A stretch of DNA of 57,763 bases. It comes from Rikenellaceae bacterium. GTDB lineage: Bacteria; Bacteroidota; Bacteroidia; Bacteroidales; UBA932. The stretch spans positions 1-57,763 of the forward strand of contig CAAGIL010000179.1 in assembly GCA_900769905.1 (NCBI GenBank), in the 5' to 3' direction. A program made the translations under genes and the position numbers. Shown here piece by piece: positions 36,062-43,706 of this stretch (its first letter is position 1; each line of letters starts with the position of its first letter). The notes beneath the pieces were generated by a model, which was not told the origin of the DNA, made no database searches, and saw only the letters and a list, made by a program, of their open reading frames with translations.

Positions 36062-39000
36062 TCAGTTCGCAAGCGACATTCCGCAGGCACGCCATGAAAC
36101 GTCGCAGTATGTGCTCATGTAGGTCGCGCCGCTCTCGACTTTTGGGTGCGTGAAGGTGACGCTGAACCCAGTGCCGTCGTTGTCCGAAAAGAGCCATGTG
36201 TAGTCGCCATAGTTGTTGAGGACAGTTGCGTTGAGGGTGCATCCGTCAGCCATTGGCACGGGATAGCTAAAGCTCTTAACAGTTGTCCTCGTTCCCTCGC
36301 TGCTTGCGTTTACCATGACGCTTTTCCGTCCGCCCTGCTCAACCCAGCCAGACTTGTAGAGGCGATACCACGAGCCATCAATGTTTGCGCCTGTATCCAC
36401 GACGTAATCCGAGAAATCCGACGGCATACTCGACGCGCTCGCCGCGTCCAAAGCCGTCTGGAGCCCGTTCACATCGGCGATTTCGTGGGTGTGAGTCTTT
36501 GCGGCGTACTTGTCGGCAAGGGGTACATTGTTCTCATAGAGATTGCCGCCACTATACATAGTCATGCCAGACACGTAAATAGTGTGAAGGAAATTTACGG
36601 CTTGCTTGAACAATACACTTTTGGCAAACGTCACGTCCCCGGACACTGTTCCACCACTCTCAAGAGACAGGTACGTCCCATCATGGTTATGGTCGGTGTC
36701 TGACTTCGCGTCCAGTTCGTCCTGAAGGCCGCTCACGTCGCCTATGACGTGCGTATGCTCGAAATCCGCGTATTCGTCGTGCGTGTGCCCCTCGACTGAA
36801 ACGGGAACGCCCCCGACTGTCAATGCGCCCGAAACGTTGCCGCCAATCAGCCGCAGATAACGCTCGTCGTGACTGTGGCTTGCATCCGCCTTCTTCGCCA
36901 TTCCATCGGCGACGAACTCGGTGCTTGCCGCGTTCGCGGAGCTGTCTCCAGCCGCCGCCGTCGGTATCTGCGGAATGGCGGAGAAAGTCTTTGTCCCGCC
37001 AATCGTCTCCGCGCTCACATTGTGGACGACCGCGCTGTCATTCGCCTTCGTGGAAACTGTGGTTTTCAGCTCGGCGACATCCGCCTCAAGCTGCGACACG
37101 TCGCCCGTCGAACCGCCCGAACCGCCGCCCGTTCCAGCCTCGGCAATCTTCTTCCTCTGCCACGCCGCCTCAAGCACCAAAGCCTCGCGATAGCGAACGC
37201 CGTAAATGGTGTTTCCTCTCTCGTCCGTGTCGCAGTTGACAAGGCCATACTCGCACGCATCCAGCCCCGCCGACGCGAACGCCGCGAGAATGTGCTGCGC
37301 AATCACGCCAAAGTACTTCTTCGCCGTGTCGCCCTCGCGCTCCACCTCGTCAATGAAACGGAACTGGCGGAAATTCACGTTCCCCCATGCATCAAGGACA
37401 GCATCGGGAATGTCGGCAATGTCCTGCTTCGTGCTTTCGTCCGACGTGGAAATCACGTCGGAGACGGCATAGACGGCCTTCCAGCGTCTGCCCGCCGTGC
37501 CCAGATTGGAGTTGTTGTCAACGGTCGGCCTAAAGCCGTTGTCGAGGATTTCAACGCCCTTGCCGTCGCGGGAATTCTCGTCGGAATTGGCGAAAAGGCG
37601 CAGATAGCCCCTAATGCCCGTGTTCGTCGTGCCCGCGCTCGTGATTGCGGACGACTCGAACACGCCGCCCTCGATGTGCGCGACTCTCGCGCCCTGCAAC
37701 GTCTCGGAGTAGTTGATGTTCCCATTGTCGGCGAGGAAGTTTATTTGGCCAATCTTGTCCGACGGCAAAACGGACTTTGACGTGTTTAGAGTCGCGCCGC
37801 GCGACTTGAAGAAGACAAGGCTGTTTCCGTGCTCGTCGTTCGAGAAACGCGCCATAGCCATCTGATTTGCGCCCGCCCTCGACTGCGTGAACGCGGAAAG
37901 TCCAGACGGCCAAAAGCTGGTGTTCGCCTCGCCGTTCGTGTTGAGAATTCGCGAATTGCCGTCAATCCTGACCAACTGGAAACGCGCATCCAAAGCCGCC
38001 TTCGCGCCCTCTGGCGTGACCGCCCTGCTGCTGTCCGTACCCGCCGTCGCCTCGGACGTGGTGGCCAATTCGACAAGCCCCGTCCTGCCAGTCGTCGCGG
38101 TGCGAGCGGAAAGCGCAGAGGGCGTGACCGCCCGCGCCGCATCCGTGCCCGTGGTGGTCTCCGCCGCCGTCGCCAGTTCGACAATTCCAGCCGCCGTTTC
38201 GCTTGCGGTTTTCGCCGCCAGTCCAGCGGGCGTGACCGCCTTTGTGCTGTTCGTTCCCGCCTGAGTCTCCGCCGCCGTCGCCAGACGCGCGTCAATCGCG
38301 CCTTTCACGCCCGCAGGGGTGACGGCTCGCGCCGTGTCCGTTCCCGTGGTCGCCTCGGCAGCCGTGGCCAGCTCCACAAGGCCAGTCCTCGCGTCGGTCG
38401 CGGTGCGTGACGAAAGGCTCGACGGGGTGACGGCTTTGGTGGCATCCGTTCCCGCCTGAACCTCCGCATTTGTCGCAATCCGCGCATCCATCGCGGCCTT
38501 CACGCCTTTCGGGGTCGATACCGCGTCAGAAACCGCCCCTGACGCGCTTTCGGCGTCGGTGGCTACTCTAACCAGCCCCCTTTCCGTCTCGCTCGCCACA
38601 AGCGATTGTAGCGCGTTTGGCGTGACCGCCTTCTGCGTGTTCGTTCCGTCGGCCACCTCCGCAGCCGTCGCCAGCGCGACAATGCCCGCATTGGCGGATG
38701 TCGCCTGCGCGTTCGAGAAGGTAAGGTCGCCGAACGTGATTGAGGAAACATCGACATTCTCAAATGCAATGTCGATTTCGAGAAAAGCGATTGACGCGCC
38801 CGACTTCTGCATCACCAAGTCGGACGACGAATGGACGGCGAAAAGCGTGTCGTCCGCGAGGAAAATGCCGACCTCGTAGATTGAGTAGCTGTCGGTGCTG
38901 TTGTCCTGAAACGCGACGTGGATTGCGCCGTCTCCAGTCGCTCCTCCCTCGACGATTGCCAGCCGCTTCGTCTCGGCCTGCAAAGCCGTCCTGTCAGCCG

Positions 39001-39115
39001 TAGGGGAATACTTGCCCGTGCCGACTCCGATTTTGGCAATCTGAACGGCGTTCGTGCCGCTCTGCGAGGCGTTGACCAGTGCCTGTCTTCCCGCGTTCGT
39101 GATAACGAAATTCAT
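36062..39115 (-). CDS. Large tail fibre (H-like) with internal S74 chaperone domain
   Basis: The product has 1017 residues. The N-terminal attachment domain (about 1-140) is shared with the second fibre. Next are about seven repeats of TAxExxxGTDxxRAVTP (135-385), then a shaft. At about 550-655 lies an S74-type chaperone (STSDESTKQDI; NFRQFRFID; YFGVIAQ; YREALVLEAAWQRKK). Unusually, 360 more residues follow: a coiled coil, a second shaft with HSHDERY and HTHDEY histidine pairs, and the tip WYRLYKSGWVEQGG. Confidence 0.85.
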   Translation of the reverse strand: MNFVITNAGRQALVNASQSGTNAVQIAKIGVGTGKYSPTADRTALQAETKRLAIVEGGATGDGAIHVAFQDNSTDSYSIYEVGIFLADDTLFAVHSSSDLVMQKSGASIAFLEIDIAFENVDVSSITFGDLTFSNAQATSANAGIVALATAAEVADGTNTQKAVTPNALQSLVASETERGLVRVATDAESASGAVSDAVSTPKGVKAAMDARIATNAEVQAGTDATKAVTPSSLSSRTATDARTGLVELATAAEATTGTDTARAVTPAGVKGAIDARLATAAETQAGTNSTKAVTPAGLAAKTASETAAGIVELATAAETTTGTDAARAVTPSALSARTATTGRTGLVELATTSEATAGTDSSRAVTPEGAKAALDARFQLVRIDGNSRILNTNGEANTSFWPSGLSAFTQSRAGANQMAMARFSNDEHGNSLVFFKSRGATLNTSKSVLPSDKIGQINFLADNGNINYSETLQGARVAHIEGGVFESSAITSAGTTNTGIRGYLRLFANSDENSRDGKGVEILDNGFRPTVDNNSNLGTAGRRWKAVYAVSDVISTSDESTKQDIADIPDAVLDAWGNVNFRQFRFIDEVEREGDTAKKYFGVIAQHILAAFASAGLDACEYGLVNCDTDERGNTIYGVRYREALVLEAAWQRKKIAEAGTGGGSGGSTGDVSQLEADVAELKTTVSTKANDSAVVHNVSAETIGGTKTFSAIPQIPTAAAGDSSANAASTEFVADGMAKKADASHSHDERYLRLIGGNVSGALTVGGVPVSVEGHTHDEYADFEHTHVIGDVSGLQDELDAKSDTDHNHDGTYLSLESGGTVSGDVTFAKSVLFKQAVNFLHTIYVSGMTMYSGGNLYENNVPLADKYAAKTHTHEIADVNGLQTALDAASASSMPSDFSDYVVDTGANIDGSWYRLYKSGWVEQGGRKSVMVNASSEGTRTTVKSFSYPVPMADGCTLNATVLNNYGDYTWLFSDNDGTGFSVTFTHPKVESGATYMSTYCDVSWRACGMSLAN

Positions 39116-39127
39116 CTTAAAACCTCC

Positions 39128-39790
39128 TTATGCCGTCGCCGAAACCCGACGGATTAATATAGCACGCGCCGCCGAAACCACACCCAGCGAGCCCGCCACA
39201 ACTGGCGTTTCCGTGCCGTCGTCGCGCAAGGTGGCGTAATTGACTACCCGCATGAAGGCGAACCCGCCGAAACCGCCCTTCGCCGACTGCTGGAGAATGA
39301 AGTCATAGTGGCTTCTGAGCGGCTTCGCCGCGTCAATCATCAGCCTAATGTCGTCCTGCATTTCGGCCTCGAGAACGCCGTCCATCGTGTTGAGCGTGGC
39401 CACGACGGAGAAGGTGTGCGGCGTTCCCTTCGGAGACTTCTGCCACCATTCGGTTATTGTCGCCGACGAGCCCAGCGAGGAAAGCGCACGTTTGACCGCC
39501 GCCATCGTGCCCTGCTTCCGCTTGTCCTGTATCGACTGCTTAAGCACGGAACGCTTAAGCGACACTGGCCAGCGGTCACGCCATGCGGACACGTCCCACT
39601 GCACCGCCAAATGGTCTAAGGCAAGGCTGGAAAGACCGTCAATCTTCGCATAGATTGACGGCAAGTCCAACTGCCGTGAAATGCTCGTCAGTTGCCCGTC
39701 AAGCGCATCCGCCGCCGCCTTCGCGCCCGCGTCGTGCGTCAGGCTATCAGGCATGATTTCCGACAGCTTCAGCTCCTCAAGATTTCTCAT
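39128..39790 (-). CDS. P2 I-like baseplate/tail protein
   Basis: The 220-residue product has the family start (LKLSEIMPDSLTHDAGAKAAADALDGQL) and LALDHLAVQWDVSAWRDRWP with VLKQSIQDKRKQGTMAAVKRAL, typical of P2 gpI. gpI helps assemble the baseplate edge where fibres attach. Order J-I-H with the fibre next is as in P2. Confidence 0.88.
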   Translation of the reverse strand: MRNLEELKLSEIMPDSLTHDAGAKAAADALDGQLTSISRQLDLPSIYAKIDGLSSLALDHLAVQWDVSAWRDRWPVSLKRSVLKQSIQDKRKQGTMAAVKRALSSLGSSATITEWWQKSPKGTPHTFSVVATLNTMDGVLEAEMQDDIRLMIDAAKPLRSHYDFILQQSAKGGFGGFAFMRVVNYATLRDDGTETPVVAGSLGVVSAARAILIRRVSATA

Positions 39791-39804
39791 GTCGCGTCAC
39801 CTCC

Positions 39805-40932
39805 CTACTCGTCCTTGTAGCCCTTGTAGCTGACCGTGACTGACGTGCATTGCGCCACCTTTCCCGCGTCTAGCTCCACCCATGCGGACGGCGAAAGCGT
39901 CGAGAAGTCCACACGCGCCGCGCCCGCGTTGATTACGCGCGTCAGCAACTCGTCAGGCGTAATGTCACGCCCGATTTTCGACTGCTGCCAAACGCGGTAT
40001 TCCTCGACCGCCTTCTCAATGGCTGACTTGACCGCATCGGACGTGGTTGCCTTCGACTTGTCCAGCCAGTAGTCCACGTTTATCTGATACTCGACGGCCT
40101 CTGGCGACAACGCCTCGACCTCATCCGTAAGCGGTCGGATTTCATCGCTTGACAGATACGCCTCAATCTGGTCAAGCACGTCCGCGCTCGGCAGCGTGCC
40201 GCCCTCCATCAGCGGGTAAATCTTGACCTCGCCGGGATTTGGCGAGGCGACTGAAACGTCAATTATTGCGCTGGAAACGGAGTAGGCGTGGAACACATAC
40301 GCCTTTGCTGGCCCTGCCACTGAAAACGCATTTGGCGCGAGCTTCAGCCGCTCCGCATAGTCCTCATCATTCTCCGCATCCGCGCCGCCCGCCGTCGGGG
40401 TGACGTTCGCCGCCGACGCAAGGAACGTCATCGGCTTGACAATCGTGGCAATCTGACCGGGAAGATAGTCGTTTCCCGCCTCGCCGTCCTGTGTGCAGTG
40501 CGCCGTCATTTCGCCCGTCAGTGCGCCCGACGGTATCACCAGCTCCGCATCCGTCGCAAACGTCACAATGCCGTTTGTGACCTCGAAACCTGCGGGAACG
40601 GAATAGGCGTAGTTCAGGCCAGTCGAAAGCGTGAATTTCAGCGTGCAGACCGCCTTCGCCGCAGGAAGTCTGGAGACGGAAAGGTTGCTCCCCAGCGCGT
40701 CGAGATACTCGCCGTTGGCGTATGAAAGCAAGTTCTGCTGAGCGGCTATGTTGATGTTGTTCCGCTGTTGGATAATCACATCGGCAACGGACAGAAGGAA
40801 CAGGCGAACGGGGTCGCCTATCGCCAGCGTCCGCCCGCTCGCGCTCTCGTATCCGTTGAGTATCTCCGCCTGAATTTTCGTCGCGTCCACATCGACGAAA
40901 TCGACCTCTGACAAACCCCATCTAGGCATCAT
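39805..40932 (-). CDS. P2 J-like baseplate protein
   Basis: The 375-residue product shows the Baseplate J pattern (VDATKIQAEILNGYESASGRTL; QNLLSYANGEYLDALG; GGADAENDEDYAERLKLAP). It forms the outer baseplate wedge with W and I. The ATG overlaps the stop of W. This family is shared by P2, Mu and T4 gp6. Confidence 0.93.
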   Translation of the reverse strand: MMPRWGLSEVDFVDVDATKIQAEILNGYESASGRTLAIGDPVRLFLLSVADVIIQQRNNINIAAQQNLLSYANGEYLDALGSNLSVSRLPAAKAVCTLKFTLSTGLNYAYSVPAGFEVTNGIVTFATDAELVIPSGALTGEMTAHCTQDGEAGNDYLPGQIATIVKPMTFLASAANVTPTAGGADAENDEDYAERLKLAPNAFSVAGPAKAYVFHAYSVSSAIIDVSVASPNPGEVKIYPLMEGGTLPSADVLDQIEAYLSSDEIRPLTDEVEALSPEAVEYQINVDYWLDKSKATTSDAVKSAIEKAVEEYRVWQQSKIGRDITPDELLTRVINAGAARVDFSTLSPSAWVELDAGKVAQCTSVTVSYKGYKDE

Positions 40933-41252
40933 TCGCCCTCCTCTATCTCTATTTTCACTGTCGGCCTCAAAATGCCCTCCAGCGCGTCATCATCGGTCAT
41001 GTCGAACGTCACGGAAACGACTTTGGCGCGTGGCTCGAATTCGTCTATTGCGTCGATTATCGCCGCCTGCATCAGCGTCCTCGCGACTGGCAAGGGCTTG
41101 TCGATATGCTCCCACGAAACGCCGAAATCACGGTGCAACGGAACGCTCCCTATGACCGTCGAGAGTATCGTCCGCACGTTCTGCAGAACCTCCTCGACGA
41201 CGGTTGAAGGCGCGAAATCTATCGCCCTGTTCAGGTTTACAATATAGCTCAT
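40929..41252 (-). CDS. P2 W-like (gp25 family) baseplate protein
   Basis: The product is 107 residues from MSYIVNLNRAIDF; the ATG overlaps the stop upstream. VLQNVRTILSTVIGSVPLHRDFG and a C-terminal VEIEEG are typical of gp25/W, which links baseplate to sheath. About the usual family length. Confidence 0.9.
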   Translation of the reverse strand: MSYIVNLNRAIDFAPSTVVEEVLQNVRTILSTVIGSVPLHRDFGVSWEHIDKPLPVARTLMQAAIIDAIDEFEPRAKVVSVTFDMTDDDALEGILRPTVKIEIEEGE

Positions 41253-41662
41253 ATTCCAGCCCACTCCAGTAGCTTGATGTTCGCCGTCGCGACCTGACAG
41301 ACTCCGTTGCCAGTGTGGAATTTCCGCTCCTCGGAAATGCTCTCGATTACGAAACGCCCGATGTACTCGCCGCCGATTATCAGCGTCTTGTACAGCTTGT
41401 TTTCCAGCATCCGCTTTAGTCTGTCCAAACCGTCCTGCGGCTTTATGCCCAGCGAAATGTCAAAGCGGATTGTCAGCGAAACGGAACTCAAGTCTTCGCC
41501 GACATACTCCAGCATCGGCTTCCTGCCCACCACCTCATGCTTTGCCCAGCGGACGGAGTTGTCGCGCTGAATGGTGCTGAAGGTCAGCACCTTCTTGTCC
41601 GAACAGACGAAAGGCAAGGTGCCCAGACTCCCGATTGCGCTTTTCGGTATTTCGTAGCCCAT
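41249..41662 (-). CDS. P2 U-like tail protein
   Basis: The 137-residue product has WAKHEVVGRKPMLEYVGED, an extended LYKTLIIGGEYIGRFVIESISEER and a C-terminal beta strand, fitting P2 gpU-type proteins. In P2 the gene sits before D; here it lies between V and W, a shuffled position. It probably stabilises the tube or baseplate hub. Confidence 0.7.
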   Translation of the reverse strand: MGYEIPKSAIGSLGTLPFVCSDKKVLTFSTIQRDNSVRWAKHEVVGRKPMLEYVGEDLSSVSLTIRFDISLGIKPQDGLDRLKRMLENKLYKTLIIGGEYIGRFVIESISEERKFHTGNGVCQVATANIKLLEWAGI

Positions 41663-41677
41663 GTTTCCACCTCCTGA

Positions 41678-42424
41678 TTATGCGTTTGGCGCGGTCGTCT
41701 TCGCGCCTAGACTGTCATTGTGGGTATGCGCCGCAAGGCTCACGCCTCCCGTCTCAACGTCCTTTGCCACAGTCAGCTTTCCCGTTATCGTCACGTCGCC
41801 CGCAAGCGTGATGTTCTGCGCCGTGACCGTGGCGACTGGAGCGGTCGCGGAAAGGCTTTCCGTCGCGTTGACAATGGCGACTCCAGCGTTTGCGGTCAGC
41901 GCATCCGTTGCCGTCACCGTCGCGGTCTTCGTCGTCACCACAACTGTTTCCAAAGCGGAAAGGGTTGCCGTCTTGCAAGTGCCCCTGATTTCCTCTGGCG
42001 CGACTACCTCTACATTCTGCCTGTTCGCGGTTATCGTCGTGCCCTCGATTTCGGCCTTAAGCTCGTGCGTCTCGCGGTTGTAGCTTATGCGCGTGCCGTC
42101 ATTGAAAAGCACGGTGCGCCATTCGCCGCTTGACTCGGGAGGAACATTCGAACCCGCATAGAACGAGCCCAGAACAAAGCCCTCCTCGTTGCCGCTCGGC
42201 AGGAACAGGCAAAGCACGTCCTCGCCCACGTCAGGCATCGCGAAATCATTGTTTTGGAGCGTGTTCGTGTGCAGCACAGGCAGGTCAAAGGAAACGACCT
42301 CGCCCTCGTCGGCGAACGAAACACGCGCCGTGCATTTGGCGTAATCGACGCTTGAGACGTTGCCAATGCGGATAAGCGTGTTCAGCAACTCCGTCACGCC
42401 GTCAATGTCCATGTAATCCAGCAT
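41678..42424 (-). CDS. Baseplate spike protein (V-like)
   Basis: The 248-residue product has an N-terminal OB domain (RIGNVSSVDYAKCTARVSF; VGEDVLCLFLPSG; GFVLGSFY), as in gpV/gp45. A C-terminal beta-helix of TxTATDALTANAGVAIVNAT-like repeats forms the spike shaft, ending at VSLAAHTHND with a metal-type HTH. It would pierce the outer membrane. Confidence 0.9.
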   Translation of the reverse strand: MLDYMDIDGVTELLNTLIRIGNVSSVDYAKCTARVSFADEGEVVSFDLPVLHTNTLQNNDFAMPDVGEDVLCLFLPSGNEEGFVLGSFYAGSNVPPESSGEWRTVLFNDGTRISYNRETHELKAEIEGTTITANRQNVEVVAPEEIRGTCKTATLSALETVVVTTKTATVTATDALTANAGVAIVNATESLSATAPVATVTAQNITLAGDVTITGKLTVAKDVETGGVSLAAHTHNDSLGAKTTAPNA

Positions 42425-42433
42425 GAAATCACC

Positions 42434-43483
42434 TCAGTAGTTCGCGTTTGTGCGGCGCAGGTCAAGCGACGTGGTATAGCCGCCAGTGCCGTAGCTGTGG
42501 CCAGCTTTGGTTATGGCGAAATTGCCGTCAAAGCTGCCGAAACCGACAATCTCAATGACGGAGCCCGAACATAAGCCGACGTTGCCTATTACGGTCATGC
42601 TGCCAGTGACGCTTTTCAGGTTGAGTTCCCTCATCTTCGCCTTCGCCATCCGCTCCGCCTCCTCAAGGGACTTGGCGCGTTTCTTCAGCTCGAACTCCTG
42701 CCCGCTCTCGTCCGCGTCGGGATTGGTGTAGGTGTATTCCTTGACCGCATCCTTGTTCTTGTTCAGCCCCTTGTCGAACCCGTTTTGCTTCGGGTCTTTG
42801 TAGGTGACCTTTACGCTCTTGTACGTCTCCGCCGCCTGCTGCTCAAAGCTCCATGAAAGTATGCTGTCTGAACCGCGCTCGAATGTAGCGATTGGGCTTT
42901 TTGACTCGAACTGCTGCTGGTCGAAAATGACTATCTTCTCGTGCGTGACCTTCATCGAAAGCCCGTTCTCCTTGCTCAGTCTCGCGAGGAAAGACAGGTC
43001 GCTCTCCTTGCTCTGGTCTATGCGGTCGTAGCTTATGCCGTCGGCAATGTACATCCCAGACATTCCCGCCTTTCCCGCTATCTCGCTGAGGATTTCGGCA
43101 AGCGTCACGCCCTCCCATGCCCGCGTGACCTGCTTTCGGCGAATGGGCTTGTTCAGCGGCGTTGAAACGGCCTTTATCGTCACCACCTGCGGTGCGCCAG
43201 AAACGCCCAATGTGTCCACGAAAAACGTGCCACAATTCAGCGTCCTGCCCTTCGTGTCCACCGTGCCCTCGGTTATGCTGGCCTTGACAATCTCGCCGCC
43301 CTCTGGCTGCCACGAGCTAGCCCATTTGCCAGTATCGTCCTTAAGCGAAATGCTTATCTCGTCCGCCTCATCCGTCTCGTTGTCGGTGTACTCGAACGAC
43401 AGCAAATCAGGCATAATGTCCTCGGTGACATCCGCCTCGTTCGCCGAGAAAAGTAGCTTAAGCCTTGTCTCGATAGGTTGCAT
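42434..43483 (-). CDS. P2 D-like tail hub protein
   Basis: The 349-residue product has the D/gp27-like pattern: LLSFEYTDNETDEADEISIS, TLAEILSEIAGKAGM and ESDLSFLARLSKENGL, then SVEDKxAKAKMRELN-type end segments and a VIEIVGFGSFDGNFAITKAGH strand. It joins the tube to the spike. Neighbours X and V match P2-type order. Confidence 0.9.
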   Translation of the reverse strand: MQPIETRLKLLFSANEADVTEDIMPDLLSFEYTDNETDEADEISISLKDDTGKWASSWQPEGGEIVKASITEGTVDTKGRTLNCGTFFVDTLGVSGAPQVVTIKAVSTPLNKPIRRKQVTRAWEGVTLAEILSEIAGKAGMSGMYIADGISYDRIDQSKESDLSFLARLSKENGLSMKVTHEKIVIFDQQQFESKSPIATFERGSDSILSWSFEQQAAETYKSVKVTYKDPKQNGFDKGLNKNKDAVKEYTYTNPDADESGQEFELKKRAKSLEEAERMAKAKMRELNLKSVTGSMTVIGNVGLCSGSVIEIVGFGSFDGNFAITKAGHSYGTGGYTTSLDLRRTNANY

Positions 43484-43487
43484 AAAA

Positions 43488-43694
43488 TCACCTCCTCCAC
43501 GGCGGCAGGTTTTCGGGCTCCGCCGCCGCCTTCGGCACGTCGGGAACGGTCAGCACAACTCCAGCCCTGAATATCGCCGTTTTGCGGTGCATCATGTTCG
43601 CCGCAATCAGCACGGACATAAGCCGCTCGTTCCCGTATGCGCGTTTAGCCAGCCTGTCCCATGTGTCGCCGCTTACAGTCGTTATTGTGGTCAT
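43488..43694 (-). CDS. P2 X-like LysM tail protein
   Basis: The 68-residue product has a LysM-type fold: TVSGDTWDRLAKRAYGNERL, then IFRAGVVLTVPDVP. This is the usual small X protein before D in P2-like and Mu-like tails; it may bind peptidoglycan or join hub parts. Confidence 0.9.
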   Translation of the reverse strand: MTTITTVSGDTWDRLAKRAYGNERLMSVLIAANMMHRKTAIFRAGVVLTVPDVPKAAAEPENLPPWRR

Positions 43695-43706
43695 GCTTCA
43701 TCCTCC

